This document shows, in pieces, positions 1-9,511 of a stretch of DNA of 64,000 nucleotides. The notes below the pieces were generated by a model. It was not told the DNA's origin and made no database searches. It was given only the letters and a program-made list of their open reading frames with translations. Within the stretch, counting starts at the first letter, position 1. Each line of letters starts with the position of its first letter. The DNA is from Emticicia sp965283955 (GTDB taxonomy: Bacteria; Bacteroidota; Bacteroidia; Cytophagales; Spirosomataceae): contig CBDIQW010000001.1 in NCBI GenBank assembly GCA_965283955.1, positions 5,639,404-5,703,403 on the forward strand. Direction: 5' to 3'. A program made the position numbers and the translations under genes.

Positions 1-1199
1 AATCTAATTTGCTCTTCTGTAATGATTAAAGGCGGTGCAATTCGCATTGAATTATCACAGTATAAAAACCAATCAGTAATTACGCCTTTTTCGATGGCTC
101 GGTCGATGATTGGCTTCAATACTTCAAAACTTTCAAATTCTACAGCCAGCATTAAGCCTTTTCCTCGTACTTCTTTGATTTTTGGATGAACTAATAGCTT
201 TTTAAATAACTGGGATTTTTGTTCGATGAAATTACATTCAATCAAACGACAATTTGAGTGAATACAGTCAATCCTACAGTTTTTGGGGTTATACAACATA
301 TTTTCCTCAAAAATTGCATTTAAAGTTGCCAAAGATGCCGCACAACTCACGGGGTGTCCACCAAAAGTTGTGATATGACCCAAAATTGGATTATCTTTTA
401 GAACTCCCATTATTTCATGCGAAGCGATAAATGCACCAATTGGCATTCCACCGCCCATGCCTTTGGCACAAAGCAAAATATCGGGTTTAACGTCATAATA
501 TTCAAATGCCCAAAACTTGCCAGTTCGTCCAAAACCAGACTGTATCTCATCAAAAACTAATAACGCACCAACTTCGTCACAACGTTTTCTTAAAGCCTGT
601 AAATATTCATAGTTAGCCTCCTGTACGCCTGATTCACCACCTATTGGTTCAAAAAATACAGCGGCGGTTCGATTAGTTATTTTTCCCAAATCAGCAAAAC
701 TGTTTCTTTCAATTTTATCAATTGAAGAAAGAAGCGGGCGAAAATTACGTTTAAAATGCTCATCTCCCAACGATAACGCTCCCTGGGTTGAGCCATGATA
801 GGCTTTTGTACAAGAAACAATATTGGTTCTTCTGGTAAATCGTTTGGCCAATTTCATAGCCCCTTCAACGGCTTCTGTACCAGAATTTGTAAAATAGACA
901 TTATTTAACCCCGTACCAAGCAATGTTTTGCAGATTGCTTCCGCCAAATTTACTTGTGGCGTTTGTACATATTCGCCATAAACCATCAAATGCATGTAAC
1001 AATCTACTTGATTTTTAATGGCCTCCACTACTTTTGGGTGTCGGTGTCCAACATTACTAACGGCAATTCCTGATATTAAATCAATGTATTTTCTTGTTTT
1101 ACTATATAAATAAATACCTTCTGCTTTCTGGATTTCAAGGGCAAGCGGAAAGTCGGAGGTTTGAGCAACATTCTGAAGAAAAAGTTGTCGAGTTGTCAT
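1..1199 (-). CDS. Class III (acetylornithine/ornithine-type) aminotransferase, 3' end beyond window
   Basis: A PLP-dependent class III aminotransferase. It reads without a stop from an ATG at 1199 to the window edge, so about 399 residues are visible and the last part of the C-terminus is missing. The family signature is clear: GTEAVEGAMKLAKRFT (PLP phosphate region), LLVFDEIQSGFGRTGKFWAFE with the cofactor-ring Asp, and AKGMGGGMPIGAF with the Schiff-base lysine at about K246. Substrate cannot be fixed from sequence; acetylornithine, ornithine and other omega-amino donors are all possible. No arginine or proline genes are visible next to it. Oddity: residues 305-322 form an extra Cys-rich segment (C308, C312, C317, C322) between the small-domain helix and the motif around residue 326, where relatives normally have a short loop. 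The frame is continuous through it. A terminator-like hairpin lies 32 bp upstream of the start. Confidence 0.88.
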   Translation of the reverse strand, partial: MTTRQLFLQNVAQTSDFPLALEIQKAEGIYLYSKTRKYIDLISGIAVSNVGHRHPKVVEAIKNQVDCYMHLMVYGEYVQTPQVNLAEAICKTLLGTGLNNVYFTNSGTEAVEGAMKLAKRFTRRTNIVSCTKAYHGSTQGALSLGDEHFKRNFRPLLSSIDKIERNSFADLGKITNRTAAVFFEPIGGESGVQEANYEYLQALRKRCDEVGALLVFDEIQSGFGRTGKFWAFEYYDVKPDILLCAKGMGGGMPIGAFIASHEIMGVLKDNPILGHITTFGGHPVSCAASLATLNAIFEENMLYNPKNCRIDCIHSNCRLIECNFIEQKSQLFKKLLVHPKIKEVRGKGLMLAVEFESFEVLKPIIDRAIEKGVITDWFLYCDNSMRIAPPLIITEEQIR

Positions 1200-1230
1200 A
1201 AGGTTTATTCTAATTTTCTTACAAATTTGG

Positions 1231-1266
1231 CATAAAAAAAACTCGCATGCAAAGCCCACGAGTTTT
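1231..1266 (-). terminator. Rho-independent terminator between lytT-like gene and aminotransferase
   Basis: On the minus strand AAAACTCG pairs with CGAGTTTT around a 13-nt loop and is followed by a T run. It lies about 205 nt past the LytTR gene stop and just upstream of the aminotransferase start, so it either ends the LytTR transcript or acts as a leader attenuator for the aminotransferase. Confidence 0.55.
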
Positions 1267-1470
1267 AAGTACTAACCTATTATTTATGAGTCGTTAATTA
1301 CTCCGAAACTAAAATGCACATTAAATCAATCTCCACATCCAACAACTTACTAATTTTAAAAGCGGCATTACTGCTTTTTTTCTTGATTAATAATCTATAA
1401 CACGAAAATAATAGATAATTTATAAGCCACAACACACATGAGACAAAATGCCCAATTCTTGCGACTACCA

Positions 1471-2190
1471 TTATTTACTGCCTATTCTTCGCAATAATTC
1501 ATCAGAAAACTGTTCACTCACTGGTATTAGATGAGTTCCAATACTAATCTTTAAGTTTCTAATTGATTCTATTTTATTCAAAGAAACAATGTATGATTTA
1601 TGTACTCGCATGAATGGCATCGTTGCAAATTTCTCTTCAATACTCTTCATGGTCATACGTGTAATGATTGGTCGAGGCTGTGTACTTATATAAATTTTTA
1701 TATAATCTTTCAAACCTTCGATATACAAAATATCAGCAAACTTTACTTTTACTAACGAATATTCAGCATTTACAAAAAAGTGTTCTTCCTGTAAAACCTT
1801 TGGAGTTTGGGCATTTTCTTTTAATAAAAACAGTTCATTTGCCCGATTACAAGCCTTTAAAAAACGCTCGAAAGAAACAGGTTTTAGCAAGTAGTCAATC
1901 ACATTCAAGTCAAATCCTTCGAGTGCAAATTGGTCATAGGCAGTGATAAAAATTACCATAGGATTTGAAACCATACTCTTCACAAACTGTACACCTGTAA
2001 TACCAGGCATTTGAATATCGAGAAAAATCAAATCTATATTTCGATTTTCTGCTTTTTCTTTTTGGATGAGTTCAATTGCTTCAAAAGCATTCTTACATCT
2101 ACCGACCAATTCGAGATAAGGCACTTGAGTAATATTATCTTCCAATAAATCAAGTGCTAAGGGTTCATCATCAACCGCAATACAACGCAT
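1471..2190 (-). CDS. LytTR-family response regulator
   Basis: A two-component response regulator of 239 residues that receives phosphate from a LytS-type kinase and binds DNA through a LytTR domain. The receiver domain spans about residues 1-120 with the acidic pocket D7/D8 and the phospho-acceptor D58 in LDIQMPG; the switch region ITAYDQFALEGF and the K of YLLKPVSF follow. The LytTR domain (about 140-238) contains FVNAEYSLVKVKFADILYIEGLKDY and RVHKSYIVSLNKI-type sequence. I chose the ATG at 2190 because the receiver fold begins directly with MRCIAVDDEP; the upstream in-frame GTG at 2208 would add six residues. The cognate kinase gene lies 144 bp upstream on the same strand. Targets are unknown; the sugar transporter locus is the next neighbour. 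Confidence 0.93.
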   Translation of the reverse strand: MRCIAVDDEPLALDLLEDNITQVPYLELVGRCKNAFEAIELIQKEKAENRNIDLIFLDIQMPGITGVQFVKSMVSNPMVIFITAYDQFALEGFDLNVIDYLLKPVSFERFLKACNRANELFLLKENAQTPKVLQEEHFFVNAEYSLVKVKFADILYIEGLKDYIKIYISTQPRPIITRMTMKSIEEKFATMPFMRVHKSYIVSLNKIESIRNLKISIGTHLIPVSEQFSDELLRRIGSK

Positions 2191-2334
2191 ATATTTTAAA
2201 AGCGACACCGCTCGTTTTGATTAATAATAGGTTTTGAATTCTAAAAATCTTTAAACCTTAATAAAGCAACTTTCATCTTCGAAAGCCTAAAGATTCATAA
2301 AAATATAATACTTTTTTATCTTTAGTAACGCAAT

Positions 2335-3352
2335 CTATTTGAAATTTAGTTTCAAATTAGTAGTATAAAGATTATCAGATTCACTTACATTGAGCATATA
2401 TTTATTTGGATAAAGCAACTCTAATCGACGTTTAACGTTATTCAGCCCAATGCCTGACGCTCCATCTTTCGCTTCTTTACTATCGCTACTAAATTTATTG
2501 ATAACTTTAAAATGAAGCTCTTCACTATTAGTTTCTAACTCTATCTTAATGAAAGGATTCTCTATCATTCCTACTCCATGTTTGAAGGCATTTTCAACAA
2601 ATGGAATTAGTAACATTGGCTCTATACTTTTGCTTGAATCTGAAGAATTCACATCAAAATCTATCTTTACATAATCGCCAAATCTTACTTTTTGTAGGTC
2701 GATATAATTTGATAGATATTTTACTTCATTTTCGAGCGAAATACGCTTATCATCTTTTTCGTAGAGCATATAACGAAGTAAATCTGCCATTTTTAATAAA
2801 ACCGGCTCAACCAAGTTAGATTTCTTTCGATTAAGCGAAACCAAACTATTCATTAGATTAAACATAAAATGCGGTGAAATCTGAGAACGTAAAAATGATA
2901 GCTCCGATTTTAAACGCTCATTTTCATTTTCACGTTGAATTTCTTGTTGTTTTTGATAGTCTGAAAAAAAGCAGTAAGATGCACTAATTCCAAAGACATA
3001 CAAGTACTGAATGAAAGCATTTACGTAAAATAGGCTTTTGTTGATGTCGTTTCCGACAAAAGTAATTCTCACAAAAAAACGACTTCAAAAGTAAAACTAA
3101 AATTACGGCAATCAGACTTAAAAAATAACGAATAGGCTGTTTTTTGTAGATTTTAGGAAATAAAACCTCTGAATTTATATAAAACAAAATAATTGACGTG
3201 ATTGAAACATACAACCAATAAGTTGTATTTGTATATGGATTTACTCGGCTTCTTGTTGAATCATTTTGAAAAGCATTGAGTAAAGGTAATGCTGTATATC
3301 CGATCCACATAATAATGTGTAGGAATATATAAAGAAATCGGTTTTTAAACAT
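2335..3352 (-). pseudogene. LytS-type sensor histidine kinase, frame-disrupted at a T7 run
   Basis: A membrane sensor histidine kinase of the His_kinase (PF06580) type, partner of the LytTR regulator downstream. The N-terminal piece, starting at the ATG at 3352, carries several hydrophobic helices. The cytoplasmic part has the phospho-acceptor motif SQISPHFMFNLMNSL, the N-box IPFVENAFKHGVG and the G-box DGASGIGLNNVKRRL. The reading frame changes at a run of seven Ts on the minus strand (A7 at 3073-3079): the N-terminal frame runs through LLLKSFF and must shift to continue as RITFVGNDINKSLFY. Removing or adding one base restores one protein of about 339 residues. Either a sequencing indel, a real frameshift, or homopolymer phase variation; the sequence alone cannot decide. 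Confidence 0.85.
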
Positions 3353-3476
3353 TGTTGTTAATATAGAGTAAGGTAAGTTAGTAAGTGTTCAGTACAAGTA
3401 TAAAAAATATTGAGAAAAGTCACATTTTTATAAGATAAACCATTTGGAAGTTGAGACTTAGTAAGGCTATTAAGCG

Positions 3477-3506
3477 ACAAAAGCCATCGAAAACGAAGGC
3501 TTTTGT
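3477..3506. terminator. Hairpin terminator after the MFS transporter
   Basis: ACAAAAGCC at 3477-3485 pairs perfectly with GGCTTTTGT at 3498-3506 around a 12-nt loop, 13 bp past the MFS stop codon. Short T tracts are present on both strands, so it could also end transcription from the opposite direction. Confidence 0.55.
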
Positions 3507-3518
3507 AAATTATTAAAA

Positions 3519-4856
3519 TTATTCATTTTTATCTTCAACAAACCTGACGCTTAGAGCTGCTAAAAGAAAGCAGACACCCCCTCCGACGACCGCAAAAATA
3601 GCTTGATTATTATAGAAATTCTTGACAATTGGTCCACCGATAATTCCATTGATGATTTGTGGAATAGTTATGAAGAAATTGAAAATACCCATATAGATCC
3701 CCATTTTCTTGGCAGGAATTGAACCTGCCAGAATAGCATAAGGCATTGCCAAAATACTCGCCCAAGCAAACCCAACGCCTACCATTGGTAAAACTAACCA
3801 GTGGTAATCACTTATAAAATAGATTGAAATCAAGCTTAAACCACCAATAATCAGGGAATAAGCGTGTGTGTTTTTACGGCCATATTTTGCAGCCATTTTA
3901 GGTAAAAAGAAAGCGTAAACTGCCGAAACAGCATTATAAACACCAAAAATGACTCCAACCCAGTTTCCTGCATCATTATACTTTTCGGAGCTTGAATCGT
4001 TTACAGGTAAATCGTAAATATGTTGAGCAATGGCAGGAGTCATAAAAACCCACATTGAAAACAGACCAAACCAAGAAAAAAACTGAACCAAACCGAGTTG
4101 TTTCATTGTCGTTGGCATATTAGCAAAATCTTTGAAAATATCGAAGAAGCTACCTTTTTCGGTTTCATTCTCCTCTTCTCCCTCAAACTCGGCTTGTTCT
4201 TTTGGTGAATATTCAGGCGTTTTTATGATTGTCCATATAATGCAAGAAAGTAACGAAACTGCACCAATAATGAAAGATAACACCAAACTGAAAGGTATTT
4301 GACCAGCTTCGGCTGTTTTTTCAAAGCCAAACCATTCGGTTAATACATAAGGCAACCACGAACCAACAACCGCACCGATTCCGATTAAAACTGTCTGAAT
4401 CGAAAACCCGAGTGTTTGTTGTGAGGTGTTCAATTTATCGGCAACCAATGCTCTGAATGGCTCCATTGCTACATTAAACGAAGCATCCATTATCATTAGA
4501 AAACCTGCACCAACCCACAACGCAGGCAGAATGTCAACGAACATATCGGCATTAGGCATAAGAATCAGACCAATTGATGCCAAAATTGCACCTGTCAAGA
4601 AAAATGGTCTTCGGCGTCCCAGCTTTGTCCAAGTTTTATCGCTGTAATGCCCAATGATTGGCTGAATAACCATACCCGTAAAAGGTGCTACCAACCAAAA
4701 CCAAGAGAGATGCTCGACATCAGCCCCGAAAGATTGTAATATGCGACTCGCATTGGCATTTTGAAGGGCAAAACCCATCTGGATTCCTAAGAATCCGATA
4801 CTCATATTCCAGATTTGCCAAAAACTTAAGAGTGGCTTACTTTTTTTAGACGTCAT
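3519..4856 (-). CDS. MFS sugar (maltose-type) transporter, SLC45/GPH-like
   Basis: A 445-residue inner-membrane transporter of the major facilitator superfamily with about 12 hydrophobic segments. The N-terminal half has the MFS loop sequence IGHYSDKTWTKLGRRRPF, matching the GHxSDRxxxRxGRRRPF form typical of SLC45-like sucrose/maltose carriers, and the second half has a matching KYGRKNTHA loop. An acidic cytoplasmic linker (FEGEEENETEKG) separates the two six-helix bundles. Its gene follows the GH13 amylase by 38 bp on the same strand, and GH65 phosphorylase plus beta-phosphoglucomutase lie across the divergent promoter. From that context the substrate is inferred to be maltose or short maltodextrins delivered to the cytoplasm for phosphorolysis. 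The family call is firm; the substrate is inference. Confidence 0.88.
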   Translation of the reverse strand: MTSKKSKPLLSFWQIWNMSIGFLGIQMGFALQNANASRILQSFGADVEHLSWFWLVAPFTGMVIQPIIGHYSDKTWTKLGRRRPFFLTGAILASIGLILMPNADMFVDILPALWVGAGFLMIMDASFNVAMEPFRALVADKLNTSQQTLGFSIQTVLIGIGAVVGSWLPYVLTEWFGFEKTAEAGQIPFSLVLSFIIGAVSLLSCIIWTIIKTPEYSPKEQAEFEGEEENETEKGSFFDIFKDFANMPTTMKQLGLVQFFSWFGLFSMWVFMTPAIAQHIYDLPVNDSSSEKYNDAGNWVGVIFGVYNAVSAVYAFFLPKMAAKYGRKNTHAYSLIIGGLSLISIYFISDYHWLVLPMVGVGFAWASILAMPYAILAGSIPAKKMGIYMGIFNFFITIPQIINGIIGGPIVKNFYNNQAIFAVVGGGVCFLLAALSVRFVEDKNE

Positions 4857-4894
4857 TTTGATAAGTTATAGGTTAAAGTTGAATATATTTTCGT

Positions 4895-6725
4895 TTATCG
4901 AATTTCTAAAATCGTCACACTATTAGGAGGTAGTGTCAATCTTATTGCTTCTTTGGTTGAAATTGATTTCGTTTGCTGATTTATCTCCGTTGAACTCATA
5001 CTTTTCTCAAAAATCTCCTTTAATGAATAACTCACAGGTTCATTGATATTAATTTTCATCATTTCCCAAGCTCCTTGGGGAATAAAAACTCCTGTGTCGT
5101 ATGATTTTTCCAAGTCAAAGTTGCAAATAAACAATAATTTTTGATTTTCTGTAAATCTTAAATAGCTATATATTTTTTGGTCATTGTAATTTACGGTTTG
5201 TCCATTGCCGTTTACATATTGTAAATCGTAGAATTTCCCATCTTTTACAGCCTCATTTTCATTAGTAAACTTCAAGATTTCGGCATAAATCTTTCGGAGA
5301 GATTTCTGTTCTTGTGAAAGTTTTCCGCCATCATATTGATGATTATTTACCCAATTCTGAAACTCAGGTACTCCCCAGTAATCGAACATCGTTGTTCGAC
5401 CATCCTCACCGCTGAATCCTTCAGCCACAGTTGGTTTGACACCCACTTCTTGCCCGAAATAAAGCATCACAGGCACCTGTGTGTAGTGCCGCACTCACAA
5501 CCATCGAAGGAATAGCCTTGTAAGGGTCATTTGCAAAGTATTTTGAAGCAATACGCTGTTCGTCATGATTTTCTAAGAAACGAAGCATTCGGTTTGAGAA
5601 ATCGCCCGATTCGTTTTGCCAAACACGAGTAATATCATTGGCATTACCGTGTCCTTCCATCAATCTGCGAAGTGCATCATAAAGCCCCACTTTATCGTAC
5701 AAATAGTCGAATTTCCCTTCAAAAAGATATTGCTTATAAGTCTGCGGATTATAAATTTCAGCAATAAAAATTACTTCTGGATTCACTTTCTTAATTTCTG
5801 GAATTACCCAACCCCAAAATTCAAATGGCACCATTTCTGCCATATCACATCTGAAACCATCGACACCTTTTTTAGTCCAATATGTCAAAATATCACGCAT
5901 TTTTTGCCAAGTACTCGGAATCGGCTCGAAATTCTTGCTGCGATTATTGAGATAATCTACGCCATAATTGAGTTTTACAGTCTCAAACCAATCATTGATA
6001 TTCGGTTTTGCTGAAAAAACATCATTACCAGTAGCTTTGGCAGGAATTTCGGTATAATTCTCTTTTGGTACAACAGGAGGATTTACCTCACTTGGCACTA
6101 CAAATAGTTGGTCTTTGATGTAGTAGAAATTATTATTTGGGTCGAACGTTTTGGTTTTATCATCTTCTTCGCCAAAATCTTTAATTCCTTTTGGCCTTTT
6201 GTCAGAATGATAACTTCTTGCCACGTGGTTCGGCACGCAATCAATGATTACTTTCAGGCCATTCGTGTGGCTACGTTTCACCAAAGCCTCAAATTCTTTC
6301 ATTCGATTTTTCACATCAACTGCCAAATCGGGGTCAACATCATAATAATCTTTGATAGCATAAGGCGAACCAGCAATCCCTTTCACAACTAATGGATTAT
6401 CTTGCGGAATGCCCGACTTTGAATAATCGGTCATGGTTGCATGCTCAATCACTCCCGTAAACCAAACATGTGAAACGCCAAACTTTTTGAGTTCTTGTAG
6501 AGCTTTATCGTTAATATCATTAAATTTCCCGCATCCATTTTCTTCAATTGAGCCATAAAATTTATTGGTAGTTTTAAGGTTACCGAAAAGGCGGGTGTAA
6601 ATTTGGTAAACTACTAATTTGTCAGTTTTAGGTAAGTTAAATTTTTCTTTGGTCATTTCTGTTGATTTTTGAGCTACTGCAAAATGGCTTATTGCCAAAA
6701 AGACAATCGCAATTATTCTATTCAT
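4895..6725 (-). pseudogene. Exported GH13 alpha-amylase, frame-disrupted
   Basis: A glycoside hydrolase family 13 enzyme acting on alpha-1,4-glucans outside the cytoplasm. The ATG at 6725 is preferred because it begins a signal peptide (MNRIIAIVFLAISHFAVAQ). All three catalytic residues are present: nucleophile Asp in GVDGFRCDMAEM, acid/base Glu in VIFIAEIYNP, and the transition-state Asp in FLENHDEQRIAS; DCVPNHVAR is the usual region I. The frame breaks around 5471-5480: the N-terminal frame reads VVSAALHTGACDA and stops at 5421, while the other frame continues PVMLYFGQEVGVKPTVAEGF to the stop at 4895. One extra base in the GGTGCC context explains it. Restored length is about 610 residues. 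It shares a transcript with the MFS transporter gene downstream. Sequencing indel or real inactivation are both possible. Confidence 0.87.
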
Positions 6726-6749
6726 TTTATATAAGGTTAAAGTTAGTTT

Positions 6750-6757
6750 CAAATCTA
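6750..6757 (-). promoter_or_regulatory. Bacteroidota -7 element (TAnnTTTG) for GH13-MFS operon
   Basis: TAGATTTG on the minus strand matches the Bacteroidota -7 consensus TAnnTTTG exactly and lies 25 bp upstream of the GH13 start at 6725. No convincing TTTG -33 box was found at the usual spacing. Confidence 0.4.
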
Positions 6758-6827
6758 AACAGGATTTTTTTATGAAAAAATAGTTTGTTTGTGTTATTTT
6801 GCCATTGAAACGAATACTTTAACACTT

Positions 6828-8705
6828 ATGAAAATGACAAAACGCTTACTCCTTCTTGTTTTTGTACAATTAGGACTTGTAACCATTTGTTTTGCCCAAA
6901 AACCTGATATTCAGCGAATTAACCCAACTAACTGGTGGGTTGGCATGAAAAATCCCAACCTGCAAATATTGGTTTATGGCAAAAACATTGGTACTGCAAA
7001 AGTTAGTTTGAAACCCTACAATGGCGTAAAACTAAAAAAAACACAAACCGTTGAAAACCCAAATTACATTTTTGTTGATTTGGATATTTCAAAATTAGCG
7101 AAAGCTGGCAATCTTCAATTGGTTTTCTCTAATGGTTCGGAATCTTCTACCGTAAATTACAAATTACACACTCGTACTGCCAAACCTCAAGCTGTTACCC
7201 AAGCCGATGTTGTCTATTTATTGATGCCCGATCGTTTTGCCAATGGCGATGAATCGAACGATAAATTCGATGATATGTTTGATGTACAAGCCGACCGAAA
7301 AAGTCCATGGTTGCGTCATGGTGGAGATTTACAAGGTATCACTGAGCATCTCGATTACTTTAATGAACTGGGTGTAACCGCACTTTGGTTAACACCAATT
7401 ATCGAAAATAATACCCACCAAAGTAATGAAGGCGGCACAATGCGTAGCTCGTATCATGGCTATCATTTTACTGACCACTATCAAATCGACCGTCGTTTTG
7501 GCGGAAATGCTGCTTATCAAAAACTCATCAACGAAGCTCATAAAAAGGGTATTAAAATTGTACAAGATGCTGTTTACAATCACATAGGCGAAGATGCTTG
7601 GTTAGTAAAAGATTTGCCATCAAAAAATTGGTTACACAATTGGGATAAATACACCAATACCTCTTACAAAGACCAACCTTTGATTGATGTGAACGGCTCT
7701 AAATACGACAAAAAAGTAACCGAAGAAGGCTGGTTTACTTCTTTTTTACCAGATTTGAATCAAAAAGAGCCTTTATTGGCAACTTATTTAATCCAACACG
7801 CACTTTGGACGATCGAATATTTTAATATTGATGCGTGGAGAATTGACACTTATATCTATAACGACATGGAGTTTATGAATCGTTGTAACAAAGCGATTCT
7901 TGACGAACACCCAAATATGTTGCTTTTTGGAGAATCGGCCGTGAATACAGTGATTAGTCAATCATTTTTCACCAAAAACAATTTGAATATTCCTTTCAAA
8001 TGCAATCTTCCTTCGAGTTGTGACTTTCAGGTTCAAGGAGCAATTAACACTGCTTTGAAAGAAAATTTTGGTTGGAATGAAGGCGTAAATCGCTTATACA
8101 CAACACTTTCGCAAGACCTCGTATATCAAAACCCAGAAAAACTTGTACCATTTGTAGAAAATCATGATACTGACCGATATTTTTCTGTAATTGGTGAAGA
8201 TTTTAATAAATATAAGTTAGGTTTAACTTGGCTTTACACCGTTCGAGGTGTACCACAGATGTATTATGGTACTGAGTTTTTGATGAAAAATTTCAAAAAC
8301 CCAACCGACGCCGAAGTTAGAAAAGATTTCCCTGGAGGTTTTAAAGGTGATTCAGAAAACAAATTTGTTTCCACAGGAAGAAACGCCCAAGAAAATGAAG
8401 CATTTGAGTTCAATAAGAAATTGTTGAATTATCGCAAAACTTCAGAGGCATTGACCAAAGGGAAATTTATGCAGTTTACGCCTTTTGATGGCGGAATTTA
8501 TGTATATTTCAGATATACTAATAAACAAACTGTGATGGTTGTGAGCAATACTAAAAACTCAGAATCAACAGTACCAACGGCTAATTTTACCGAAATTATA
8601 AAGGGAGCAAAATCAGCAAAAAATATCATGACTGGCGAAACGCTTAGTGATATTTCAAACATCAAGGTGCCAGCAATGACTGCATTGATTCTGGAACTAA
8701 AGTAA
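6828..8705 (+). CDS. Exported GH13 cyclomaltodextrinase/neopullulanase (SusA-like)
   Basis: A 625-residue GH13 enzyme of the neopullulanase/cyclomaltodextrinase type. A signal peptide ending in VTICFAQ follows the ATG at 6828, which I prefer over an upstream in-frame ATG at 6789 because it starts the signal peptide. Residues about 20-115 form the N-terminal cyclomaltodextrinase domain (KPDIQRINPTNWWVGMKNP). The barrel begins at VVYLLMPDRFANGDESND. Catalytic residues are visible: Asp in FNIDAWRIDTYIYND, Glu in MLLFGESAV, Asp in FVENHDTDRYFS. It probably acts in the periplasm or at the cell surface on linear or cyclic maltodextrins. It is transcribed divergently from the other GH13 gene and heads a run with pgmB and the GH65 phosphorylase, so it would supply the maltose those genes consume. 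Confidence 0.93.
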   Translation: MKMTKRLLLLVFVQLGLVTICFAQKPDIQRINPTNWWVGMKNPNLQILVYGKNIGTAKVSLKPYNGVKLKKTQTVENPNYIFVDLDISKLAKAGNLQLVFSNGSESSTVNYKLHTRTAKPQAVTQADVVYLLMPDRFANGDESNDKFDDMFDVQADRKSPWLRHGGDLQGITEHLDYFNELGVTALWLTPIIENNTHQSNEGGTMRSSYHGYHFTDHYQIDRRFGGNAAYQKLINEAHKKGIKIVQDAVYNHIGEDAWLVKDLPSKNWLHNWDKYTNTSYKDQPLIDVNGSKYDKKVTEEGWFTSFLPDLNQKEPLLATYLIQHALWTIEYFNIDAWRIDTYIYNDMEFMNRCNKAILDEHPNMLLFGESAVNTVISQSFFTKNNLNIPFKCNLPSSCDFQVQGAINTALKENFGWNEGVNRLYTTLSQDLVYQNPEKLVPFVENHDTDRYFSVIGEDFNKYKLGLTWLYTVRGVPQMYYGTEFLMKNFKNPTDAEVRKDFPGGFKGDSENKFVSTGRNAQENEAFEFNKKLLNYRKTSEALTKGKFMQFTPFDGGIYVYFRYTNKQTVMVVSNTKNSESTVPTANFTEIIKGAKSAKNIMTGETLSDISNIKVPAMTALILELK

Positions 8706-8780
8706 CACAATTTCCCAAATTCTAGAGTTAAGAAGTTAGAATTTTAAATATGAAACAATTTAGAAAATTGTTGTACAAAT

Positions 8781-9431
8781 ATGATTAAAGGATTTTTATT
8801 CGATTTAGATGGTGTTATCGTAGAAACTGCCATATTTCATTACCAAGCATGGCGTAAAATGGCCAACGATTTAGGATTTGATATTTCGGAGGAATTTAAT
8901 GAAACCCTAAAAGGCGTGAGTAGAATGGATTCATTGAATTTGATTCTCGAACATGGTAATGTAGTTTTGAAAGAAGAAGAAAAGCTTGAACTGGCAGCAA
9001 AGAAAAATGAACATTATCTGACTTTAGTAAGCAAAATGACCGCTAACGATATTTTGCCAGGTGTTCGTGAGTTTTTTGCCCAAATCAAGCAAACTAATAT
9101 TAAAATAGCATTGGGTTCGGTAAGTAAAAATGCCCGAATGATTCTCGAAGGCGTTGGTCTTATCAATGATTTTGATGCGATTATTGACGGAACAAAAATC
9201 TCAAAAGGCAAACCCGACCCCGAAGTTTTTTTGAAAGGTGCAGCTGAATTGAATCTCTTGCCCGAAGAATGTCTTGTTTTTGAAGATGCCGTAGCAGGCG
9301 TTGAGGCTGGCAAAAATGCAGGAATGAAGGTGGTCGGAATTGGTTATGCAGAGGTTTTGACAAAGGCAGATATTGTCTTTAGTGGGTTTGAAAATCTCAA
9401 ACTCAATGATTTATTAAGTAAAATATCTTAA
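8781..9431 (+). CDS. pgmB: Beta-phosphoglucomutase
   Basis: A 216-residue HAD-superfamily enzyme that converts beta-glucose-1-phosphate to glucose-6-phosphate in the cytoplasm. The family motif FDLDGVIVET sits at the N-terminus with nucleophile D8 and acid/base D10; the cap domain contains LKGVSRMDSLNLIL, whose GxSRxxSL form is typical of beta-PGM; motif II is ALGSVSKNA, motif III the Lys of GKPDPEVF, and motif IV CLVFEDAVAGVEAG. There is no signal peptide. The gene lies between the GH13 and GH65 genes; the beta anomer is exactly what the inverting GH65 maltose phosphorylase releases, so the pair works as one step. Confidence 0.95.
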   Translation: MIKGFLFDLDGVIVETAIFHYQAWRKMANDLGFDISEEFNETLKGVSRMDSLNLILEHGNVVLKEEEKLELAAKKNEHYLTLVSKMTANDILPGVREFFAQIKQTNIKIALGSVSKNARMILEGVGLINDFDAIIDGTKISKGKPDPEVFLKGAAELNLLPEECLVFEDAVAGVEAGKNAGMKVVGIGYAEVLTKADIVFSGFENLKLNDLLSKIS

Positions 9432-9511
9432 AAGTAATAAGGAAGCCTTCGCTCAAAGCAAAAGTCGCCCAGCAAAGACTTCTTTAAATTTAATTGAAAT
9501 TAAAGCCAAAA

